From Rhynchonema sp. JSB1_4 (Eukaryota; Nematoda; Chromadorea; Monhysterida; Xyalidae): 64,000 bases of DNA. Below the pieces are notes generated by a model. That model saw only the letters and a program-made list of their open reading frames with translations, searched no databases and was not told the origin of the DNA. The position numbers and the translations under genes were made by a program. Shown piece after piece: positions 12,701 through 33,479 of this stretch. The stretch is from NCBI GenBank assembly GCA_030248065.1, contig JASAMV010002781.1:1-64000 (forward strand). Direction: 5' to 3'. How positions within the stretch are numbered: the stretch's first letter is position 1; the number at the start of each line of letters is the position of its first letter.

Positions 12701-13368
12701 TATTTTTGGATTACAAAATTGACCTATCACAGCCTAAATCCAACTCATTTTTGCAGGCCAATTGATCTTGAGAAGAAGGCTTGTGGACCTCAGGAATGCG
12801 AGACTTGTGGCAAGGCGTGTACCATGCCGAAAAGATTCGGAAATTGTAACTACAATCATTTCATCAAGAAGGTTACGTTCATTACGTTGCAGCAATTACA
12901 TGTCCTTTGCGGCAACATTAGAGTTCGTTGCATAATAAGGCTATGTTACATTGTTGCTGTGGGTTACATTATATCTTACCGTGAACCTTACATTCCATTC
13001 CATTACAGATGATCGGTCCGGGCGTCAAGGCGCGCTTGAGCAAGTACCCTCATTCGATCCATATGGGCATGCTGAAACTGATCTCGTATCTGCTGCACGG
13101 AAAATGCATCGAGTGAGCAGTGTGTGTCTGATACATAAGAACAGGATAATATTTTTGTATATTTTTCAACTTTTTCGCAAATAAAACAGAACATATTGTA
13201 ATATTCCATTGCAGGAAGGAAGACGAATGTAAGTGCTGCTGCCATCCCTATGAGCCAACTGCCGATGGCACCGAGTGTGTGCTGAATGACGTGTGCAAAA
13301 CGCCGGAAGATGTGGGTGTTGAGTTTGACATGAACTTGCCGGGAGACGACGGCCTGTTCTGGTTCTGA
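6735..13368 (+). CDS. secreted two-repeat cysteine-rich protein (10 exons)
   Basis: Exons: 6735-6780, 7316-7413, 7595-7719, 11672-11875, 12062-12141, 12296-12384, 12493-12656, 12757-12871, 13009-13112, 13215-13368. All junctions are GT-AG and phases are consistent, giving 392 aa. Residues 1-16 are a hydrophobic signal peptide. The rest is two homologous blocks, about 17-184 and 185-392. Each has W-T-[DE]-[FW]-S near its start, then a C-R-K-R motif followed by E-C-[FW], a helical middle, and a C-K-C-C-C-x-P-Y cluster. I count about 17 and 19 cysteines. The block boundary and matching intron phases indicate an exon-level tandem duplication; block 2 has an extra intron. I do not recognise a named family; an extracellular disulfide-rich role is inferred. 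For the fifth intron, the acceptor at 12492 was chosen over 12442 by alignment with block 1. No AATAAA was found close downstream. Confidence 0.8.
7971..8003 (-). ncRNA. hammerhead-like core, probably inactive
   Basis: On the minus strand: CTGAAGA, a GTGC/GCAC stem, then GAAACGCC. The core matches CUGANGA...GAAA, but the cleavage triplet is GCC rather than N-U-H, so cleavage is unlikely. It is the left-arm counterpart of 8939-8971. Confidence 0.4.
8251..8600 (+). pseudogene. GIY-YIG endonuclease domain, Penelope-like type, with two stops
   Basis: Reading from the ATG at 8251, the frame gives V-V-Y-E-I (GIY position) and K-Y-V-G-Q-T (YIG position), a downstream arginine in R-I-E-Q-H, and near the end a conserved acidic segment D-T-E-H-N followed by L-E-A-L-H-I-K and R-P-G-L. 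These are the landmarks of the GIY-YIG nuclease of Penelope-like retroelements. In-frame stops at 8317-8319 (TAA, a CAA-like position) and 8482-8484 (TGA) break it, and there is no reverse transcriptase upstream. It is therefore a dead fragment lying between the inverted arms of the element. Confidence 0.65.
8721..8887 (+). repeat. short GC-rich interspersed repeat nested in the Penelope arm
   Basis: The repeat begins CTAGACGG and ends TTTTAGTAGTATAGA. It interrupts the right arm between sequences that are contiguous in the left arm, so it is a later insertion. A near-identical copy is at 15622-15787. Both copies can be read as flanked by TA. The 5' end can form a small hairpin (ACGG-ACCCGTGCC). 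Class unknown. Confidence 0.7.
8939..8971 (+). ncRNA. hammerhead ribozyme-like motif in Penelope right arm
   Basis: The sequence shows CTGAAGA (CUGANGA core), a short stem II (GTGC/GCAC), then GAAACGTC, i.e. the GAAA core followed by a minimal stem III and a GUC cleavage triplet. Stem I can form from TACT before the core with AGTA after it, reinforced by GCAGA at 8930-8934 with TCTGC about 20 nt further downstream. Very short stem III is reported for hammerheads in Penelope-like elements. Activity is inferred, not shown. Confidence 0.5.
10036..10362. mobile_element. MITE, TIR TAGTCCGTCCATCAGCTC, TA duplication
   Basis: A 327-bp palindromic element with ends TAGTCCGTCC...GGACGGACTA is flanked by TA on both sides. 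The arms include a stretch with CTCAATTTCTCTTT and a 3' half AACGTGGAGGAAGGG. Related copies are at 17804-18132 and 28326-28643. The first six terminal bases are shared with the TAGTCCAACC family (35171, 43759). Confidence 0.8.
10383..10569. mobile_element. MITE, TIR AAGGCAAACTACRCCAAC family
   Basis: Inverted ends contain CAACACGAGCCCGATTT, and the right end GCCTT is followed by TA. Copies lie at 13521-13712, 20350-20538 and 42407-42598. The interior holds a conserved GTGAAACATTCATACGTGGC segment. Confidence 0.75.
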
Positions 13369-13520
13369 TACCTGATACATAAAGACACAATTAAAAAATA
13401 TTTTCTTTTGGTCATTAATCCCGATCAACTATACCATTATTCAACATGTTCAATTCTTAAAAATAATTAATTGCATTGCAACAGCCTTGCAGTAAGATTC
13501 CATTACACCTATGTAGACCA

Positions 13521-13712
13521 CAGGAAAACTACACCAACACGAGCACGATTTTGATTGTAGTGGTGTGTATTCAAAACGAATAGAAAGAGAAAATCATCAT
13601 GCTCCACTTTGTATTCTTCAACGTGCAACGTTTCCCACATCAGCAGCCACGTCAGAATGCTTCACTGATCTGCCAGGTGCGAAATGGGGCTCGTGTTGGC
13701 GTAGTTTGCCTG
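13521..13712. mobile_element. MITE, AAGGCAAACTAC family (reverse orientation)
   Basis: The ends AACTACACCAACACGAGC and GCTCGTGTTGGCGTAGTT match the family described at 10383. It begins about 150 bp after the stop of the cysteine-rich protein gene and abuts the (AC)n tract. Confidence 0.7.
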
Positions 13713-13749
13713 TATGTGTGCCTCAATCATATCAACTATAAATTATAAA

Positions 13750-14183
<434 letters not shown>

Positions 14184-14261
14184 AAAACAACTCCTTGTCA
14201 AAACCTGATTCTTTTTGAAAAAATCGCCAGAAACCCTCCCTGACGATGCAGGAAAAATAAG

Positions 14262-14296
14262 GGGATGGATTCTCATATAGTCATTGTGCGACCAAT
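14262..14296 (-). mobile_element. one-ended fragment of the 717-type MITE
   Basis: The segment is the reverse complement of the terminal repeat seen at 717 (TTGGTCGCACAATGACTAT...) followed by TA. About 60 bp inward is also similar, but the other terminus is missing; the (AC)n tract occupies the place where the interior should be. Confidence 0.7.
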
Positions 14297-14436
14297 ACCT
14301 ATATTGACCAGTCGTCCTGCAGTATGTTCTGCGGATGATGGTTTTTGCACTGATCACGGCATGCAACAATATTCAAAAGTGGCATACGAAACGAAAACAA
14401 TATGACAGTATTGACGATCTTGACAGTATTTTGCAG

Positions 14437-14586
14437 TCTGTTGGCGCAGACCACCTTGCGCAACATTCTTGGCATGCGTTCGTTGGCCGAGATTCTGTGT
14501 CAACGCGATCAGATCGTGCAGGCGATGGAGGTGATATTAGACGAAGCCACTGATCCGTGGGGCATCGAAGTGGAGAGAATTGAAAT
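14437..14586 (+). pseudogene. orphan stomatin/band-7 (SPFH) exon
   Basis: The frame after the acceptor TTTTGCAG contains L-L-A-Q-T-T-L-R-N-I-L-G, then L-A-E-I-L and D-E-A-T-D-P-W-G-I-E-V-E-R-I-E. This is the highly conserved core of stomatin-family SPFH proteins, which scaffold membranes and regulate channels. The segment is open throughout, bounded by an acceptor and a donor-like AT|GTTCGT. I see none of the other expected stomatin exons in the window on either strand. It is therefore either a captured or duplicated exon, or part of a gene whose other exons are too diverged for me to see. Neighbours are repeats on both sides. The match itself is confident; functional status is unknown. Confidence 0.65.
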
Positions 14587-14624
14587 GTTCGTTCAAATGT
14601 TCACGTGCACTGGTGCCCCCAAGT

Positions 14625-14715
14625 TTTGCAGGCTCTGCAGGCTGCTATCTTTTGTATTGAGCCTGCGCAGGCTCTTGAGCCTGCAGGCGCTGCAGGCGCA
14701 GGCCTCAATCAGCCA
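14625..14715. repeat. GCCTGCAGGC-rich short palindromic repeats
   Basis: Repeated TGCAGGC/GCCTGC units, several self-complementary, form a compact patch just after the stomatin-like exon. The following 14716-15101 shows no gene that I can support. Confidence 0.6.
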
Positions 14716-15101
14716 AAAATTGCAGCTGGTACTGTACCTTTAACGATCCTTTCATGGGAAATTGTAACCCCGTAGCGGCAAGCATGTTGTTCAAGGTCGA
14801 TTTATATTTCTGACTGCCAGGCAGAAATTTGTGATTGCCGATTCGGTCAGCTCATCAATAAAGCAAGCACAGAACACGGGAGGCAGCGGTCAATGGACAT
14901 AGAGGAACAACGCAGTCACGGTCACCACAAGCAGTCACAGCGTTACCGCTCACTTCTGCTTGCCCGTGACTCCTCTGGATTTTGACTGCTGCTGCCCCGG
15001 GAGTCATAGAAGTATAAATCGACCTACCAGTGTTTAATTTGCCATTGACATTTACTTTATCATCGTACATCAACCTGTAAAACTAAACATCGAATCAAAA
15101 G

Positions 15102-15129
15102 TGCAAACCGGTGAGCGCGCGACACACCC
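15102..15129 (+). promoter_or_regulatory. third copy of the protease promoter motif
   Basis: TGCAAACCGGTGAGCGCGCG-ACAC matches the motif upstream of both protease genes (16904 and 33364). No protease exon follows before the repeats at 15426, so it may be the relic of a lost paralog promoter or an independent regulatory copy. Confidence 0.4.
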
Positions 15130-15425
15130 ATTTTTTTGCACGCACGAAACTAATGGTGTGAAATACAAAAACACGTGCCTCTGCCTGTGCTCGTAAAAAG
15201 TTTTACGACAGTTTCATATGATCGTTGGACAGGAGGAATAAAACGTACAGTACCGGGTGCTATTCTAGGCTGAAAGTTGAAGTCGCGTGCGCGCGCGTGC
15301 GAAACAGTGCAAAGTATAGGCGAAAGTCGAAGTAACTTCGCGTGCACGGGCGTTCACGCGAAGTTTTGCGCGTGCGCTCCCTATGTTTAGCACAAGGATG
15401 TCGCGTGCACACGGAACTGTAAGTA

Positions 15426-15602
15426 TAGTCCAACCGCGTGCTCGTGAGACGCCTTGTTGCTGTTCCACGTGTGCTACAAAAAATTTCGAAAACGAAAGAA
15501 AGAGAAATTGGTATGTTTATGCGTTGTCGATTTTTCTTTCTTTTGTTTTCGAAAGGTTTCGAAACACGTGGACCCGTAGAAAATGTCCTCTGGGCTGGAC
15601 TA
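15426..15602. mobile_element. short TAGTCCAACC-family MITE
   Basis: It begins TATAGTCCAACCGCG and ends GGACTA. The interior is a palindrome around TTTCGAAAACGAAAG. Related to 35171, 41523 and 43759. Confidence 0.55.
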
Positions 15603-15621
15603 CACGTACAATACATACGTA

Positions 15622-15787
15622 CTAGACGGGACCCGTGCCTACGGCCCGGCTACAGCGCCGCGTCCGTGCCGTGCCGCCCCCCCCCCCGAAGACCCGTTAG
15701 CATACCCAAAGCTACCCATGAAAATTGACCCGTCCGAGGGAGGGGGCCACACACACACATACGTCTTCCTGTTTTAGTAGTATAGAT
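15622..15787 (+). repeat. second copy of the CTAGACGG...GTATAGAT repeat
   Basis: Near-identical to 8721-8887, including the CCCGTGCCTACGGCCCGGC block and the GAGGGAGGGGGCC-(AC)n tail. It begins about 20 bp after the 15426 MITE. Confidence 0.75.
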
Positions 15788-15858
15788 GTAAAAACGTATG
15801 AACGCTGCGCGCAATTTCAAAAACAAGCGAGAAGTGAACGTAATATTAATGCGAGTAT

Positions 15859-16086
15859 GGGTGATATTTTCGAAATGGTGTAAAGGTCAGTTGGGTGTAA
15901 AGGTCGGTGGAAAGCTCGGTCGACAGCTCAGTATGATATAGACCTCGGTGTAAACTTGAAACATTCCACGTTAATAACAGGCAATGTTTCACGTTTACAC
16001 CGAGCTACGCCGACCGAGCTTTCGACAGAACTTTACGCCGACCTGTACGCCCAACTGACCTTTACACCGTTTCGAAAATTCCACCC
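15859..16086. mobile_element. small foldback element
   Basis: GGGTG...TTTCGAAATGGTGTAAAGG at the left is mirrored by the right arm ending ...TTTCGAAAATTCCACCC. Arms are about 95 bp around a short centre. No coding capacity. The stretch 16087-16577 holds nothing I can assign. Confidence 0.7.
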
Positions 16087-16577
16087 TTAGGAGTGAGTCG
16101 AGTCGAATTATACAACACATGCACATGGCCAAATTACATTCAACAGAGTACCGCGTCTTGTATCCATCAGCCAAGCGTGACTCGAAAAATGGCTTTGGAA
16201 CTTTGACGGTGAGGTTGACGGTGAACTTGACACTTTGTTTTGTGAACTCCACCCATTTATTTTCTGTATGATTGTGGTTATGGCGAATATATGACTCTAG
16301 CGAACATGACTTTGTCGAATAGTGACTGTATCACAAAGCTTTTTAGTACTGGAAATTTTCAGGACACGCCCTAAAAGCGCATAACACGAATTTAGACCTA
16401 CTACGGCGGCCATAAGTGATTGGACTCTCATGTTGCGAATAGCGAATGACACCTACAACGAATCTCGACTGTATACTGTATACATACATACGTATAAATG
16501 CAGCCATAATGAATTTTCAGCACCGGCAAAGGGCGTGCTGCGGCCATTATAATTACAGTATATGCGCATGCAGGTAA

Positions 16578-16869
16578 GTAGCCACGGCGGACGGGCAATT
16601 GAGCAAAGCACATTTGAGCAAGACCACTTTGAGCAAGTGAAAAAGAGCAGAGTCCAAAAGAGCTGAACCTAAAAACGAATAGGCCTAAGCCTAAGCCCAA
16701 ACACAAAACTAATCTTAAGTGTAAGCCTAAGCCTAAGCCTGATACCAAAATCAGCCTAAGCCATTGGAACAAAATAAGTGCTCTGCTCTTTTGGCCCTGC
16801 TCTTTTTCACTTGCTCAAAGTGGTCTTGCTCAAATGTGCTTTGCTCAATTGTCCGGCCACCGTAGCTAC
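16578..16869. mobile_element. foldback element with telomere-like (GCCTAA)n core
   Basis: Arms GTAGCCACGG...GAGCAAGTGAAAAAGAGC and its reverse complement enclose GCCTAAGCCTAAGCC-type runs (16681-16697 and 16720-16739), which equal TTAGGC on the other strand. It ends 35 bp before the promoter motif of the first protease gene. Confidence 0.75.
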
Positions 16870-16903
16870 ACAGCAACCTTACCTGTAAACTTCGAATTAA
16901 GAA

Positions 16904-16939
16904 TGCAAACCGGTTAACATGACGCACCAGCTATTTAAA
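16904..16939 (+). promoter_or_regulatory. promoter region of protease gene 1
   Basis: TGCAAACCGGTTAACATGACG is followed by a TATA-like TATTTAAA at 16932-16939, about 100 bp before the ATG. The same motif and spacing type recur before protease gene 2, which supports a shared core or proximal promoter. Confidence 0.55.
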
Positions 16940-17036
16940 CAACCTCGGCAGTGATTGAAAAACGTGCGAGAAGTTTGTTTCGTCGTTCGCCCTCTCATTT
17001 TTAGATCAGTAAGCAAGTTTCAAAAAAGTGCACGTC

Positions 17037-29499
<12,463 letters not shown>

Positions 29500-29510
29500 A
29501 TTATTGCACC

Positions 29511-29516
29511 AATAAA
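29511..29516 (+). terminator. AATAAA polyadenylation signal, protease gene 1
   Basis: AATAAA lies 11 nt after the stop codon. Confidence 0.6.
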
Positions 29517-29794
29517 TTGGTATCAGGCTCCTGATTATTAGAACTTGGTAGTAGTGCACCAACGACGTGTAGTGTTGATGGAATTGTACTATCGCTTGTT
29601 CACAGAAATATTTTTGAACAGAAAAGATCATAACAAGTCGACATTAGGAGGTGTCACTGAAATATAGCATAGGCATCTTTGCACTCTGTTGTTAACGAAA
29701 TCCGAATGTATGCAATGTACCTACATTGTCAAGCACTTGCCCTCGATTACTCGTAACACGCACTGTTTGTTGGTGCATATGCTCTGTAACCGTT

Positions 29795-30215
29795 TCGGGT
29801 TATGTGCAGTACATTTCCCGGAAAGGGGTAGCTGCACTAGTGTCACGCGTGTGTACGATTAATTTGCGTGCAGTACTTAACAGACAACATTTTGTGACTT
29901 CCCACGCCCAAGCGCCGCACTGGGTCACAGGCGTGCGGGTGCGTGCGATAGTTAAAGCGGGAAACTGTATATCTCATGCTTGCTTTTTTACTACGCAGTT
30001 AGACTGTTTATGTCCAACGGTCACAAAAACAACGATCAAACAAAAACACAAAACAAACAAATAAACCCCCCCCCCAAAAAACCAAAAAAAAAAAAAAAAA
30101 AAACCCCCCTTAAGCAAAAAGTTGATAATTGTTAAGCACGTGCACGCAAATTAATCGTATACCCGCGTGCGCACTAGTGCAGCTACCCCTTTCGTGGAAA
30201 CTGTATCTCTCGCTT
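29795..30215. mobile_element. inverted-repeat element between the proteases
   Basis: GGGGTAGCTGCACTAGTG and CGATTAATTTGCGTGCA on the left are mirrored at 30120-30200. The centre is low-complexity A/C (about 30040-30110). No coding capacity. Confidence 0.7.
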
Positions 30216-32589
30216 TGCAATGTTCAACCAATTACCTCTCAAGTAGAAACATGTTACAATCTGATGAGTCCTTTCGCATTATTTAACTGTTTGTGATAAA
30301 TTAGTAGCTTTGGCACGTTTGGACTGATTCGTTGTCCCACGATGCGTTTGCTTTCCATTCCCACAAAAGAGGCAAACAGCTCAAAGTTGTTTTAATCGAC
30401 CAATTAAGAAAGCGCGGTTAAGGATCGCCTTTTCTCTTTGTAGTTTTCGAATTTACCATGTAACAGGATCGACCTGTCAGTTTTTGACGAGTTAGGTGGA
30501 AAATAAAGATTTCGGGGCGGTTTTGGGTCGCCTTTTGGTTTTGGGGGTGGTGTAGGATCGCCTTCTTGATGCAAACCTTGTGATAATGACGATAAAAAAG
30601 AGCAAATAAACACAGTGTGCAGCACTTTGATCCAAACGGATTAACTAACATTGTAACACATTGTAAGTTATAACTCATTATGAGTTATAACTCATTTGAT
30701 GTTTCATTATTGTCATCCAGCTTTATGTTTCTTTTTTCAAGATATCTATTTCCATGTTCAGGCTGTCTAATCAATTTTATAAGGGTGCTGATATTTTCTT
30801 GATTTCTCATTGTCATGCATATTGAATACATATGTCGCGCATGGAATAAATCAATGGGAAGAGAAATAATGGGAGCCAAAGTGTAATTCAGGCCAAATGT
30901 ACGAAACTGCAGATGGGCGATCCACCAACACCCCAGGGCGATCCTCCACCACCCCAAAGTCGATCCTGTTACATGCAAGGAGGGGGCTGCTTGTGGGGGC
31001 GGCATGGGCGATCCTGCGATCCAGGCCCCCTAATGGATCTCGGGTGCATGGGTATGGGCAACCGCATGTCACATACTTCTCGCTTGTATCGAAACAAACG
31101 TCTGCATTCCTGTCTGTGTACATTATGAATAGGTATACATCTGGTTTTTCTGTGTCAAATGCGGTTCGTAACTGAGTTTTTCTTCCAAAAGTTTATGTTC
31201 AAATATAAAACCTCCTCAAATCTGGGTCTTGACATTCAGCTGCGTCTCACGTGCAGCCATCAACTATGTAAACACATTGGTTTGCTTTGGACGGACTCTT
31301 TACTGCGTACGGTGACAGTGGGCGTAGCCCGCAGCTGTTTTTGATCGCGCGTTCCAGCTATTCATGTTTACATGCTTTTTACCGTTTCGACTGATTAATC
31401 GCTCCAGCACCAGACACAGAGAAAGATTATTTATTGCCAGTGGCGACGACGATAAAACACTTTTGAGAAAAACAGTCGCTCCAAAACCAAATCGCAGCAA
31501 GCAATCTCTGTCTATGGTGCTGCTTATGACCTGAAAACCTGTCAGCTATCACAGCAAGCAATCTTTGTCCGTAGTGCTATGCTTATGAGTTGAAAATGCC
31601 GAAAAAAGCGGAAAAGAATTGAGAAAATGTTCCACCAAAACACAAATACCTGTTCTGGGTCTTGGTCGCGTCCGCACTAAAGATGACAGATGGGCTGTGA
31701 GCGATACGAACACGCATTCGTGTGAAAACAGGCAGCCAATTGAAGGGTGGTTGACGACAGAGAAGAGTGGAATTTGAAAGAAACGCGGTTCTTATGCAAC
31801 ATTGTGTCACTGTCATTATACGTTGACCATTTTCCTCAACTGTCCTAATAATAGCCAGAAACAATCTGGTGCATGCATGATCTTGTGATTGTGAACATGA
31901 AGCAGTCGGAATATTGAGCAAAGTTGTGCAATTGCAATTGTGCAATATTGGAGTAGAACAAAGAAAAAAGACTACAGATGAGTCGAAAGATGGCACTCTC
32001 TTTGTTGGACTTTGTCTGGTTTAGCCATTGGGCTTATGGGCTCGGATCTGCATTGGAGCTTAAATCCACGTCGGGGCTTATGGTCGAGCCCACTTTCTTG
32101 TTAACCTGTTTCTTTTTGCCGAAAGTGACTTTGTCCAATTGTCCAGCCAACACTTCGAATCCGGGCCCGCACCACACAAGAAAAGCATTTGAAAAGGAAT
32201 GTGCATTTGCATACACAAGAAGCAAAATCCTTGTTCTCGCAAGCAACTGGTCGAATATGGTTCTCGGAGTGTGGGCAATCAAACATAAAACTTCGATACA
32301 AGAATATTTTAGGCTGCCATTATAACTTTGTCAAATACTGAAGTAAAAATTTGTTCGTGACAAAATATGTGTCAGAAAGATTGTGGTTTCGAAAAGCAAG
32401 ATGTTGAAAAAGAACTATACTGTATATTGGTTTTGTTGATTATTGGGTTTAAAGAAGCATGTAACAACGAGTGATGAAAGTTACTGAAACACAATCAACC
32501 AATTCAAAGATTGTAACTTTTGGTGCTGTTACATACACTGTGTAAGATGATCCGTGCACATTAGCTGAGTTATTAAGGAACTCTTATGA
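30216..32589. other. intergenic stretch between protease genes
   Basis: Imperfect inverted similarity links 30455-30480 and 30955-30980 (AACAGGATCGAC / GTCGATCCTGTT). I see no coding region I can support. Confidence 0.5.
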
Positions 32590-32880
32590 CCGATTCTGGC
32601 AATTTTTTGCACCGAGTTCCGGTTCCAGTCCCAGTTCCAGCTCCGTGAGGTTCCGGAGTGGAAAACCGATATTACCATTGAACTTCTCGACCCTAAAAAC
32701 CTACATACCGCACACATTATTAATGTCATTGGAGCGCTCTTCAGACCAATTATATCCTTGAATAGAGTTCCAGCTTCGGTCCTGTTCCGGCTCCAGGAAG
32801 CTCGGGATCAAAAAACTAACAGCACCATCAAATTCTCCGGCTCTAAAAACCCCCATGGCGCACACACTTGTTTTGATGTT
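32590..32880. repeat. dimeric repeat, about 165-bp period
   Basis: Two related units each contain TTCCGG/TTCCAG runs followed by CTCTAAAAAC or CCCTAAAAAC and GCGCACACA or CCGCACACA. Confidence 0.55.
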
Positions 32881-32913
32881 ACGTGCTTCTATTTATCAGG
32901 GACCAAGTTTTGA

Positions 32914-33120
32914 TAGAAGTAGAAGAAGAATGAGAAACGAAGAAGAAGAAGAAGAAGAAGACGAAGAAGTGGAAAAAGAAGAAGACGAATAAGATGAAGA
33001 AAGGAGAAGAAGAGCAGAAGCAGAAGAACAAGAAGAATAACAAGAAGAACAAGAAGAAGAAGAAGAAGAAGAAGAAGAAGAAGAAGAAGCAGAAGAAGAA
33101 GAAGAAGAAGAAGAGGTGGA
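32914..33120. repeat. (GAA)n-rich purine tract
   Basis: Imperfect GAA/AAG triplet repeat, nearly all purine on the plus strand. Poly-Lys, poly-Leu and poly-Ser frames here are artefacts. Confidence 0.95.
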
Positions 33121-33363
33121 CAAAGAAGCAGAAGAACTTTGAGCACTTATTGTGCAACGTTTGGTCTCGTAACTTTGCAACCGCTGAACTGAGTGATCAC
33201 AAACTTTGCACATTTATGTAATGTGAGTGGTTGCATATGTGGTGAGAGTCTTTCTGTGTATCATAATAGAGGAAAGAAAAATATAAAGTGGGCACTAACT
33301 TTCGAGAACCATATTTGGACATGCGCTCCCGCGCATGCCCCGATAAACATTGAACTTTAAAAA

Positions 33364-33412
33364 TGCAAACCGGTTGACGCGTGACACGCCCGGACTGAAT
33401 GATAATATAAAA
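33364..33412 (+). promoter_or_regulatory. promoter region of protease gene 2
   Basis: TGCAAACCGGTTGACGCGTG (33364-33383), then TATAAAA at 33406-33412, 68 bp before the ATG. It matches the motif before protease gene 1 over 12 contiguous bases plus scattered positions. Confidence 0.6.
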
Positions 33413-33479
33413 GTCGAGAAAACATGCTAGAAATGCCATTTATTCATCAGCAAACATTTATTTTCGAAAAAACAGCATA

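Noticed and set aside
32879..33221. Poly-Lys, poly-Leu and poly-Ser frames
   Set aside because: Product of the GAA triplet tract.
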